From a bacterium (GTDB lineage Bacteria > Patescibacteriota > Minisyncoccia > Phycocordibacterales > VMEP01): a DNA stretch of 6,020 nucleotides. Shown here one piece after another: positions 1 through 4,493 of the stretch. The stretch's first letter is position 1, and each line of letters begins with the position of its first letter. The stretch covers positions 1 through 6,020 of the forward strand of contig JAUYLU010000052.1 of NCBI GenBank assembly GCA_030699625.1, read 5' to 3'. Below the pieces are notes generated by a model, which was given only the letters and a program-made list of their open reading frames with translations, did not search any database and was not told the DNA's origin. The translations under genes were made by a program, and so were the position numbers.

Positions 1-876
1 GAGAACGTCTACGAGATGGGCTCCATCATAAAGCCCCTCGTTATGGCGGCCGCGCTCGACGCGGGCGCGGTCTCGCCACAGACGACCTACACCGATCACA
101 AGGGGTACGTGCAGGTCGAAAACGCCACCATCAGGAACTTCGACGGCAGGGGCCGCGGCACCGTCTCCATGCAGGAAGTCCTCTCGCAATCGCTCAACAC
201 CGGCATGGTCTTCGTCGAACAGCAATTGGGCCACGAGCGGTTCCGCGACTACATGCGCCGCTTCGGCGTGGGCGAAGAGACGGGCATCGACCTCCCCGGC
301 GAGACGCACGGCCTCGTCGCGAACCTCTCGAGCATGCGCGACGTCGAGTACGCCACCGCCTCGTTCGGGCAGGGCATCGCCCTTACCCCCATGGAAACCG
401 TGCGGGCGCTCGCCGCGCTCGGAAACGGCGGCACGCTCATCGCCCCGCATTTGATCGACACCATCGATTACAAGGGTGGCCTCTCGCGGCGGCCGGAGTA
501 TACTGACGGTGAGGCGGTCATCGGCAAAACTGCGTCGGAAGACATCACCCGCATGCTCGTCGAAGTGGTCGACAAAGCCCTCCTTGGCGGGAGCGTCAAA
601 ATCCCCGAATACAGCGTGGCGGCCAAGACGGGGACCGCCCAAATGGCGCGCGAAGACGGCAAGGGCTATTACGACGACCGCTATTTTCACTCCTTTTTCG
701 GCTATTTCCCGGCCTATGACCCGAAGTTCCTCGTCTTTCTCTATACGGTGAACCCGAAAGGGGCGACCTTCGCTTCCCACACGCTCACGCACCCCTTCAT
801 CCGGCTCACCAAATTCCTTTTGAACTATTACGAAATCCCGCCCGACCGCGAGCCGGGCCTCTCGCTTACGAGATGA
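1..876 (+). CDS. ftsI: Class B penicillin-binding protein (FtsI/PBP2 family transpeptidase), 5'-truncated
   Basis: This is the C-terminal transpeptidase domain of a class B PBP, which cross-links peptidoglycan stem peptides on the outer face of the membrane. The frame is open from base 1, so the N-terminal anchor and dimerisation domain lie outside the window. Numbering residues from base 1, the three penicillin-binding motifs are all present and correctly ordered: SIIK at 8-11 (catalytic serine, preceded by a YE.GS context), SLN at 64-66, and KTGT at 209-212. The conserved FGQG..LTP segment lies between the last two. It ends in TGA overlapping the ATG of murF (ATGA), so the two are probably translationally coupled. 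A downstream murF favours FtsI (septal) over PBP2 (elongation), but the domain alone does not separate them, so the symbol is tentative. Confidence 0.93.
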   Translation, partial: ENVYEMGSIIKPLVMAAALDAGAVSPQTTYTDHKGYVQVENATIRNFDGRGRGTVSMQEVLSQSLNTGMVFVEQQLGHERFRDYMRRFGVGEETGIDLPGETHGLVANLSSMRDVEYATASFGQGIALTPMETVRALAALGNGGTLIAPHLIDTIDYKGGLSRRPEYTDGEAVIGKTASEDITRMLVEVVDKALLGGSVKIPEYSVAAKTGTAQMAREDGKGYYDDRYFHSFFGYFPAYDPKFLVFLYTVNPKGATFASHTLTHPFIRLTKFLLNYYEIPPDREPGLSLTR

Positions 877-2168
877 CCAAACGAATCTTCAAACGCGCCG
901 TCGTCCTCTCTTTGACGTTTTTCGCGCGTGAGGCGCTCCGCAAGTACAAGCCCCGCATCATCGCGGTCGCGGGAAGCGTCGGCAAGACTTCGACCCAGAA
1001 CGCCATCCACACCGTCCTGCGGACCGTCTACTCGGTGCGAAAGAGCGAAAAGAGCTTCAATACCGAAATCGGCGTGCCGCTCACCATCCTCGGGCTTCCG
1101 AACGCGTGGGGGAATCCGTGGCGGTGGTTTGTGAACTTCCTCCGCGCCGCCGACCTTCTCATCTTCCGCGCCCGCTATCCGCGCTACCTCATTCTCGAGA
1201 TGGGCGCGGACGTGCCCGGCGACATCCGGCACATCGTCTCGTGGGCGAAGCCCGACATCGCCGTCATCACCCGCTTCGGCGAGGTGCCGGTGCACGTCGA
1301 GTTTTTCAAGGGAAGGGAAGAGCTCATCGCGGAGGACGGCCTCGTGGCGGAGTGCCTGCGGAGGGACGGCCTTCTTCTCGTGAACGAGGACGACCCTGAT
1401 TCGCTCGCCATGCGGGGAAAGACCAAGGCGAAATCGAAGAGCTTCGGCTTCACCCGCGCCGCCGACATCGTGGCCTCGCACGTACAGATCTCCTACGGCG
1501 AGGACGGCGCGCCCGCGGGCATTTCCTGCAAGGTGGACCTCGGCGGCACGAACGCGCCCCTGCGGCTCCCCGGCGTCATCGGCAAGGCGCAGGTTTACGC
1601 CACCCTCCCCGCGCTTTTGATCGGCGACCACTTGGGCGTGAACCTCGTCTCGGGCGTCGAGGCGCTTTCCGCGCACGTGCCGCCGCCGGGACGGCTCAAG
1701 CTTATCGAAGGGGTGAAGCGCTCGACCATCGTCGATGACACCTACAATGCCTCGCCGGTGGCGGCCGAAGCGGCCCTCGAGGCCCTCAAGGAAGTAAAGA
1801 CGAAAGGGAAGAAGATCGCCGTGCTCGGCGACATGCTTGAGCTCGGGCGGAGCTCCGAGGACGAGCACCTGCGCATCGGGAAGCTCGCGGGCGCCGCCGC
1901 CGACGTGGTGGTCGCCGTGGGCATCAGGGCGCGGGGGATCGCACGGGGGGCGCTTACCGCTGGGCTCACGGAGAAGAATATTTTTCAATTCGAATCGTCG
2001 AAAGAAGCGGGTAAGTTCGTCGAAGGCATCCTCGCGGAAGGGGACATTGCGCTCGTGAAGGGTTCGCAATCGATGCGCATGGAGCGCGTGGTGGAGGAAA
2101 TCATGCGCCACCCGGAGGAAAAAGAGCGGCTTTTGGTGCGCCAGGACGAGGAGTGGCAGAAAAGATAA
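873..2168 (+). CDS. murF: UDP-N-acetylmuramoyl-tripeptide--D-alanyl-D-alanine ligase (MurF), short form without N-terminal domain
   Basis: MurF is the cytoplasmic ATP-dependent ligase that adds D-Ala-D-Ala to the UDP-MurNAc-tripeptide. The 431-residue product shows the Mur ligase P-loop GSVGKTST at 34-41, the following LEMGAD (108-113), a central-domain HVEFF (141-145), then the C-terminal domain motifs DDTYNASP (288-295), GDMLELG (319-325) and VKGSQSMRMERVV (395-407), which are typical of MurF rather than MurC/D/E. In the E. coli enzyme the P-loop lies near residue 110. Here it is at 34, so the N-terminal UDP-sugar-binding domain is missing and is replaced by a short basic and hydrophobic stretch. 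The ATG overlaps the PBP stop and has no clear Shine-Dalgarno, which fits coupling. No murE lies between the PBP gene and murF. The product could also be called a generic Mur ligase, but the C-terminal motifs make MurF likely. Confidence 0.93.
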   Translation: MTKRIFKRAVVLSLTFFAREALRKYKPRIIAVAGSVGKTSTQNAIHTVLRTVYSVRKSEKSFNTEIGVPLTILGLPNAWGNPWRWFVNFLRAADLLIFRARYPRYLILEMGADVPGDIRHIVSWAKPDIAVITRFGEVPVHVEFFKGREELIAEDGLVAECLRRDGLLLVNEDDPDSLAMRGKTKAKSKSFGFTRAADIVASHVQISYGEDGAPAGISCKVDLGGTNAPLRLPGVIGKAQVYATLPALLIGDHLGVNLVSGVEALSAHVPPPGRLKLIEGVKRSTIVDDTYNASPVAAEAALEALKEVKTKGKKIAVLGDMLELGRSSEDEHLRIGKLAGAAADVVVAVGIRARGIARGALTAGLTEKNIFQFESSKEAGKFVEGILAEGDIALVKGSQSMRMERVVEEIMRHPEEKERLLVRQDEEWQKR

Positions 2169-2174
2169 CCGTTC

Positions 2175-2206
2175 TTATTCTGATGTTCTCAAGAACATTA
2201 GAATAA
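2175..2206 (+). repeat. 32-nt near-perfect palindrome directly after murF
   Basis: The arms TTATTCTGATGTTCT and AGAACATTAGAATAA pair over 15 bp with a single G.T (G.U in RNA) position and only CA between them. It starts 6 nt after the murF stop and is not followed by a T-run, so it is not itself a terminator. It could be an mRNA 3'-end stabilising hairpin or a dyad operator. AT-rich composition sets it apart from the surrounding GC-rich gene. Confidence 0.75.
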
Positions 2207-2231
2207 CAAATCGAGGAAAGGAAGACATGAA

Positions 2232-2257
2232 GCCCGCACGGGCGCCTTTTTGTTTGT
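2232..2257 (+). terminator. Intrinsic terminator of the PBP-murF unit
   Basis: A short GC stem (GCCC-GCAC-GGGC, 2232-2243) is followed by GCC and the tract TTTTTGTTTGTT. The stem is weak, but the tail matches the TTTT(T)GTTT tails of the other terminators in this window. The tail merges with the TTGACA of the next promoter. Confidence 0.6.
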
Positions 2258-2286
2258 TTGACAAATTTTTAGTCCTGTCCCATAGT
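2258..2286 (+). promoter_or_regulatory. Sigma70-type promoter of the 130-residue orphan gene
   Basis: A perfect -35 TTGACA (2258-2263), a 17-bp spacer, then CATAGT (2281-2286, 4/6 to TATAAT). The -35 directly continues the T-tract of the preceding terminator. Predicted start of transcription is near 2293, giving a leader of about 30 nt. The octamer CCTGTCCC (2274-2281) ends in this -10. Its reverse complement GGGACAGG is found at two minus-strand promoters. Confidence 0.7.
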
Positions 2287-2323
2287 AGGAGGAGCCATTT
2301 GGCTATTTTGAAAAGGAGGGAGA

Positions 2324-2716
2324 ATGCGTCCGTACGCGAAGAAGGTCCTCGCAGGGCTCGTGGTGGTTGCCGTGGCGGTCGCGGGGGCGACCCTATGGGC
2401 GATGAAGGAAATCACCGATTACGGCGCTTCGGCGCGCGCCGAGGGGTTCAAGGCAGGGGAGCAGGCCGCCCTCGGGAAGCCGTATCGACAGGACCAGTTG
2501 CCGCCCGGCGCGGTGAAGAAGTCCCTGCTCAGCATCCAGGTGGAGCCCGTAACGGCCAAGTACCCCTTCCTGGTCATCTGGGAAGAGAAGAAGGGCGACT
2601 GGAGGGCCGCGCAGGTGATGACCGCCGTGCCTCCGGGAGACAAGTTTTCCGCCGACGGTGAAATTCTGCTCGTCCAGTACAAGGCGCCGGCCAGGCCGGC
2701 AAAGCCCGGTTCCTAA
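2324..2716 (+). CDS. Membrane-anchored hypothetical protein, 130 aa
   Basis: I do not recognise a family. Residues 1-7 are basic, 8-26 form one hydrophobic segment rich in Val/Ala (signal anchor or uncleaved signal peptide), and the remaining ~100 residues are polar and probably extracytoplasmic. Residues 66-122 alternate in a way that suggests beta strands (SIQVEPV, FLVIWEEK, EILLVQY). The tail is Ala/Pro-rich (APARPAKPGS). The ATG is set by AAGGAGGGAG (2313-2322) immediately upstream. The gene is flanked by its own promoter and a very strong terminator, so it is a single-gene unit. The longer ORF starting at 2227 in another frame runs through a terminator and promoter and is not credible. 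Confidence 0.8.
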   Translation: MRPYAKKVLAGLVVVAVAVAGATLWAMKEITDYGASARAEGFKAGEQAALGKPYRQDQLPPGAVKKSLLSIQVEPVTAKYPFLVIWEEKKGDWRAAQVMTAVPPGDKFSADGEILLVQYKAPARPAKPGS

Positions 2717-2745
2717 TCCGGCTCATTCGCATCATTTCGCTCCAC

Positions 2746-2798
2746 GGCGCCCCAGTGAGATAGGCAAACTGCCATCTCACGGGGCGCCTTTTGTTTTG
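2746..2798 (+). terminator. Strong intrinsic terminator
   Basis: A long stem: GGCGCCCC (2746-2753) pairs with GGGGCGCC (2781-2788), then GTGAGAT (2755-2761) with ATCTCAC (2774-2780), then GGCA with TGCC around an AAC loop. That makes 19 bp with two single-A bulges on the 5' side. The tail TTTTGTTTTG follows at once. It ends the 130-residue gene unit. Confidence 0.93.
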
Positions 2799-2871
2799 TG
2801 ATAGGCTGGAGGAGCTTGTCGTTATAAGCCAATTTCCCCTGTTTCGTCTTAAGCATATTGGGCCTAAAAAC

Positions 2872-3096
2872 ATGTCACATAATTTCCACAAAGAAGGAGT
2901 TATCGGCCGAACCGCTTTTGTTCTGGTAATGCTCGGGGGCCTCGCCTGGGGAGTAATGGGGCTGCTAGAGCTCAATCCCATCGCTGCTATTTTTGGCGAA
3001 GGCATCGTCGCGAGAATCATCTACCATCTCATCGGTCTCTCGGCACTCTATGTGATTTTCAGGAAGCAGTTCCGTCGCGCTGAACATCACGAGTAA
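2872..3096 (+). CDS. DUF378-type small membrane protein, 74 aa
   Basis: The product has two hydrophobic segments (about 12-31 and 47-63) and the pattern known from DUF378 (PF04070) proteins: a GGLAWGVMGL stretch (22-31), N35 followed by IAAIFG (37-42), then a second helix with RIIYHLIGLSALY (48-60). The function of this family is unknown. I chose ATG 2872. An in-frame TTG at 2791 would put the start inside the terminator tail and add 27 residues unlike the family. No Shine-Dalgarno stands before 2872, so translation may be leaderless or weakly initiated. A GGAGGAG at 2809-2815 is too far upstream to serve this start. TATAAG (2823-2828) is a possible -10 but has no good -35. The gene has its own terminator. 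Confidence 0.8.
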   Translation: MSHNFHKEGVIGRTAFVLVMLGGLAWGVMGLLELNPIAAIFGEGIVARIIYHLIGLSALYVIFRKQFRRAEHHE

Positions 3097-3128
3097 TCAT
3101 CGTTTCCATTCGACGAGGAGCGCCCGCT

Positions 3129-3151
3129 CCGCCCGCAGGCGGCTTTTGTTT
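3129..3151 (+). terminator. Intrinsic terminator of the DUF378 gene
   Basis: CCGCC (3129-3133), loop CGCA, GGCGG (3138-3142), then C and TTTTGTTT. A second small stem, GGAGC-GCCC-GCTCC (3117-3130), overlaps its 5' arm and could compete with it. Confidence 0.8.
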
Positions 3152-3172
3152 CAGAGAAAGCGATGCTAGGGT
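3146..3172 (+). promoter_or_regulatory. Candidate promoter of the 46-residue gene
   Basis: TTGTTT (3146-3151, part of the preceding terminator tail), a 15-bp spacer, and TAGGGT (3167-3172) with an extended TGC in front. The downstream bases AGAAACAG follow the same pattern as three minus-strand promoters (TAGnGT followed by ACAG). Spacing is short and the -35 is poor, so this rests mainly on that similarity. Confidence 0.45.
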
Positions 3173-3194
3173 AGAAACAGAAAGGGGGAAGGAT

Positions 3195-3335
3195 ATGAAA
3201 AAGTGGCCGCTTGGGGTCGCATCGGGCTTCTTTCTTTTCTTCGGAGGGGTCGGGGCTGTCCAGGCCGTCGTCATCCTCATCGTCGTGTGGGCCGTAGTCG
3301 ACTACGCCCACAAAGATGGCGAACGCCGCTCCTGA
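3195..3335 (+). CDS. Small single-pass membrane protein, 46 aa
   Basis: The ORF starts MKKWPLGVASG, with two lysines before a long hydrophobic stretch (about residues 5-36, Gly/Phe then Val/Ile/Leu-rich) and ends in a charged tail (DYAHKDGERRS). The hydrophobic stretch has a small-residue break (GGVGA, 17-21), so it may be one long helix or a two-helix hairpin. The start is backed by AGGGGG (3183-3188, 6 nt before ATG) and GGAAGGAT just before it. The unit has a candidate promoter 5' and a perfect 9-bp terminator 3', whose loop contains the TGA stop. No family recognised. Codon use and the tight fit between promoter, SD and terminator argue that it is real. Confidence 0.72.
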   Translation: MKKWPLGVASGFFLFFGGVGAVQAVVILIVVWAVVDYAHKDGERRS

Positions 3336-3351
3336 AGCGGCGTTTTGTTTT
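3322..3351 (+). terminator. Intrinsic terminator of the 46-residue gene
   Basis: AACGCCGCT (3322-3330) pairs perfectly with AGCGGCGTT (3336-3344) around the loop CCTGA, which holds the stop codon. The tail TTTTGTTTT continues into the next promoter's TTGAAA. Confidence 0.92.
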
Positions 3352-3377
3352 GAAAATTATACTAAATACTATATACT
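3350..3377 (+). promoter_or_regulatory. Promoter of tRNA-Glu
   Basis: TTGAAA (3350-3355, 5/6), a 16-bp spacer, TATACT (3372-3377, 5/6). Predicted start of transcription is near 3384, 16 nt before the tRNA. The -10 is one unit of a five-copy ATACT array, so other registers are possible. The -35 overlaps the previous terminator tail. Confidence 0.65.
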
Positions 3378-3391
3378 CCATACTCAATACT
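3357..3391 (+). repeat. Five-copy 7-nt tandem array NNATACT
   Basis: ATACT recurs at 3359, 3366, 3373, 3380 and 3387, exactly every 7 nt. The two bases between copies vary (AA, AT, CC, CA). It lies between the promoter -35 and the tRNA. Confidence 0.85.
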
Positions 3392-3399
3392 CATCCATT

Positions 3400-3471
3400 G
3401 GCCCTATCGTCTAGCGGTTAGGACACAAGCTTCTCAAGCTTGGAACAGGGGTTCGATTCCCCTTAGGGTCA
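3400..3471 (+). tRNA. tRNA-Glu (anticodon CTC)
   Basis: The cloverleaf is complete. The acceptor stem GGCCCTA pairs with TAGGGTC (one G.T). The D-arm GTCT-AGCGGTTA-GGAC is typical of tRNA-Glu. The anticodon stem CAAGC/GCTTG encloses TTCTCAA with anticodon CTC at 3433-3435. The variable loop is GAAC and the T-arm is AGGGG-TTCGATT-CCCCT. The discriminator is A (3471). CCA is not encoded (ATCGCG follows), so it must be added by a nucleotidyltransferase. It reads GAG codons. Confidence 0.97.
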
Positions 3472-3545
3472 TCGCGTTTGGGACGTCGCGAAAAACGCGA
3501 TGACCCTAAAGCGAGCAAACTGCTTTGCTCGCGTGGGGAATCGAA
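3452..3545 (+). repeat. Inverted copy of the tRNA-Glu 3' end, split by a hairpin
   Basis: The 28-nt stretch 3452-3479 (T-loop, T-stem 3' arm, acceptor 3' arm and 8 nt of flank) is present in reverse complement downstream without mismatch. The flank plus acceptor part (TTAGGGTCATCGCGTTT, 3463-3479) matches 3493-3509, and the T-arm part (TTCGATTCCCC, 3452-3462) matches 3535-3545. The two parts of the inverted copy are separated by 25 nt (3510-3534) holding a hairpin. The inversion stops inside the T-loop. This could be a relic of integration at the tRNA, a REP-like element, or a structure in the tRNA precursor. Confidence 0.88.
3511..3532 (+). repeat. Perfect 9-bp hairpin inserted in the inverted tRNA copy
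   Basis: GCGAGCAAA (3511-3519), loop CTGC, TTTGCTCGC (3524-3532). It lies exactly between the acceptor-derived and T-arm-derived halves of the inverted tRNA copy. It is followed (3546-3600) by further short GC-rich dyads, e.g. GTCGC-TCCT-GCGAC at 3558-3571, so the whole tract 3480-3620 looks like structured, non-coding sequence. Confidence 0.8.
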
Positions 3546-3585
3546 AGCCGGAGCATGTCGCTCCTGCGACGGCAAGGCGAGAGTT

Positions 3586-3625
3586 GTAGGTCAGAGAAAT
3601 AAGCAGGCGAAGCCTACCATTTTTT
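3586..3625 (+). terminator. Candidate terminator of the tRNA-Glu transcript
   Basis: GTAGG (3586-3590) pairs with CCTAC (3613-3617) with an inner AGGC-GAA-GCCT stem overlapping the 3' arm, then CA and a run of six T (3620-3625). The stem is weak but the T-run is clean. It would give a tRNA precursor that includes the inverted copy and hairpin. Confidence 0.45.
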
Positions 3626-3626
3626 C

Positions 3627-3659
3627 TGTGGATAACCGCCGGAAGAAGGGTGGTATACT
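3627..3659 (+). promoter_or_regulatory. Perfect DnaA-box 9-mer and extended -10 promoter
   Basis: TGTGGATAA (3627-3635) is the reverse complement of the DnaA box TTATCCACA. Eighteen bases later comes TATACT (3654-3659) preceded by TGG, an extended -10. There is no proper -35, so the 9-mer may serve in that place or bind DnaA. Only one such box is visible, so there is no case for an origin. Confidence 0.4.
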
Positions 3660-3672
3660 AGAGGAATCTCCG

Positions 3673-3705
3673 GCCAAGAGCGTCTAACGTTTTTGGCTCT
3701 TTTTA
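3673..3705 (+). terminator. Intrinsic terminator, plus strand
   Basis: GCCAAGAGCG (3673-3682) pairs with CGTTTTTGGC (3688-3697), 10 bp including two G.U pairs, loop TCTAA, then TCTTTTTATTT. It lies only about 14 nt after the -10 at 3654, so it would either cut off a tiny transcript of about 40 nt or act as a backup terminator for the tRNA unit. The opposite strand has no T-run. Confidence 0.75.
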
Positions 3706-3722
3706 TTTCTCCCTCCCCCCGC

Positions 3723-3742
3723 CCTCTTCCGCAAGGAAGGGG
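3723..3742 (+). repeat. GCAA-loop hairpin
   Basis: CCTCTTCC (3723-3730), loop GCAA, GGAAGGGG (3735-3742); 8 bp with one G.T. No T-run follows on either strand. The rest of 3706-3922 contains no firm gene: an AT-rich stretch (3755-3792), a possible 22-codon ORF, and the terminator of the minus-strand gene. Confidence 0.6.
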
Positions 3743-3792
3743 AGGAATGAACTAGTACCCCACTTGTTATTAGATTAATTAGAAAGCTTTTT

Positions 3793-3861
3793 ATGGAAGA
3801 AATTGTTTCCCTCGCTTCCCTTGCTCTTGTCTTTCTTATAGTTCGAGAATTGAAAAAGTGA
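3793..3861 (+). CDS. Possible 22-residue membrane peptide
   Basis: ATG 3793 opens a short frame to TGA 3859-3861. The peptide begins MEEIV, has a 14-residue hydrophobic core (IVSLASLALVFLIV) and ends RELKK. Acidic and basic ends around a core that could span a membrane are typical of small membrane peptides. There is no good Shine-Dalgarno and no recognisable promoter, so a chance ORF is quite possible. The CCCCTCC hairpin just downstream is oriented as a terminator only for the opposite strand. Confidence 0.25.
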   Translation: MEEIVSLASLALVFLIVRELKK

Positions 3862-3869
3862 CCCCCCAC

Positions 3870-3900
3870 CAAAACCCCCTCCTTTTGAGGGGAGGGGGGG
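3870..3900 (-). terminator. Terminator of the EamA-like gene (CCCCTC/GAGGGG family)
   Basis: On the minus strand, CCCCTC-AAAAG-GAGGGG is followed by GTTTTGGTGG. A slipped pairing of CCCCCTCC (3874-3881 and 3882) with the distal GGAGGGGG is also possible. This is the one copy of the family whose tail is degenerate (TTTTGGTGG instead of TTTTGTTTG). Confidence 0.7.
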
Positions 3901-3922
3901 AAGTCGTTCCATTTTTTCGCTA

Positions 3923-4393
3923 TCAGAGCCTCGGTGGCGGCGCGCCTTTGATGACACAGAGGACGGCGACGGCGGCGAAGACATACCCGGCAACCAACCA
4001 ATAATTCGGCTGAACGTAGACCATGCCCGGTATGAGCTTCGAGCCGGAAAACTTGAAGAACGAAGCGAATACCGGGAAAAGCACCGTGAGGAAGGTGATG
4101 GTTGCAAGGTCTCCGCCGTTCGTGTACGCGCCGATGAAGAAAAAATCGGCGAAGAAGAGGATGAGGGCGAGGCCGACCACGCCGAGCCACAGTTCGTTCC
4201 CCGAAGGGAAATTGAACGACGGGTCGTCTGTCTTGATGGTGTGCCTGACGATTACCGCAATGGCGATGACCACGCTGTAGAGGACGATCATTATTGTCAG
4301 GTTGTTGTATCTCGAGAACTTGTGCTCGAGAATGACATTTGCCAGCGCGTAGAAAATCGGCGCAAGTATTGCAAAGACCAAAGCTTTCGTCAC
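3923..4393 (-). CDS. EamA/DMT-like half-size membrane transporter, 156 aa
   Basis: The product is an integral membrane protein with five predicted helices (about 4-22, 32-50, 68-89, 96-114, 130-148). The segment ATITFLTVLFPVFASFFKF followed by GSKL and a last helix resembles the end of one EamA domain of the drug/metabolite transporter superfamily. Full-size members carry two such domains (about 10 helices, ~300 residues), so this would need to act as a dimer, as small multidrug-resistance proteins do. The substrate cannot be inferred. The start is GTG (4393), backed by GGGAGG (4399-4404) 5 nt upstream. It is the last of four minus-strand single-gene units and has the strongest promoter of the window. 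Family assignment is by pattern only. Confidence 0.78.
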   Translation of the reverse strand: MTKALVFAILAPIFYALANVILEHKFSRYNNLTIMIVLYSVVIAIAVIVRHTIKTDDPSFNFPSGNELWLGVVGLALILFFADFFFIGAYTNGGDLATITFLTVLFPVFASFFKFSGSKLIPGMVYVQPNYWLVAGYVFAAVAVLCVIKGAPPPRL

Positions 4394-4417
4394 GAGGACC
4401 TCCCAGTGGTTTTACTG

Positions 4418-4440
4418 CCTTAAATTATACCCTTAAATTA
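4418..4440. repeat. Pair of 10-bp direct repeats over the -10 region
   Basis: CCTTAAATTA occurs at 4418-4427 and again at 4431-4440, separated by TAC (13-bp period). One copy overlaps the -10 box and the other fills most of the spacer of the EamA-like gene's promoter. This could be a tandem operator, or simply AT-rich repetition. Confidence 0.6.
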
Positions 4441-4451
4441 CTTTTTGTCAA
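4424..4451 (-). promoter_or_regulatory. Consensus promoter of the EamA-like gene
   Basis: On the minus strand, TTGACA (4446-4451) and TATAAT (4424-4429) both match consensus, with a 16-bp spacer. The TTGACA is the direct continuation of the preceding gene's terminator tail TTTTTGTTTGACA. Confidence 0.9.
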
Positions 4452-4477
4452 ACAAAAACCCCCTCCTTGTGAGGGGG
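4449..4477 (-). terminator. Terminator of the 155-residue gene
   Basis: On the minus strand, CCCCCTC-ACAAG-GAGGGGG (7 bp) is followed by TTTTTGTTTG. It is a member of the repeated CCCCTC/GAGGGG family, and its tail merges with the next TTGACA. Confidence 0.9.
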
Positions 4478-4493
4478 GAAGGGAAGGTTTTGG

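Noticed and set aside
828..2111. 427-codon open frame antisense to murF
   Set aside because: It is the mirror of a well-supported gene; GC-rich third positions keep the opposite frame open. The translation is Arg/His/Asp-rich low-complexity sequence with no known motif, and has no start signals.
2227..2661. 144-codon plus-strand frame with a purine-rich stretch before ATG 2227
   Set aside because: It runs through a terminator and a promoter and then overlaps the better-supported 130-residue gene out of frame, giving Gly/Arg-rich sequence.
2574..3020. 148-codon minus-strand frame
   Set aside because: It spans a strong plus-strand terminator and two opposite genes, and its composition is that of a shadow frame.
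3059..3311. Two overlapping minus-strand frames opposite the 46-residue gene
   Set aside because: They cover the terminator at 3129-3151 and lack SD and promoter; the plus-strand ORF has all three signals.
3627..3635. Replication origin
   Set aside because: Only one perfect DnaA box, no dnaA/dnaN neighbours, no cluster of boxes or AT-rich unwinding element beside it.
3478..3687. 69-codon frame after the tRNA
   Set aside because: It starts at a non-ATG codon in the tRNA flank and translates hairpins and an inverted tRNA copy; basic, low-complexity product. Structured RNA or a repeat explains it better.
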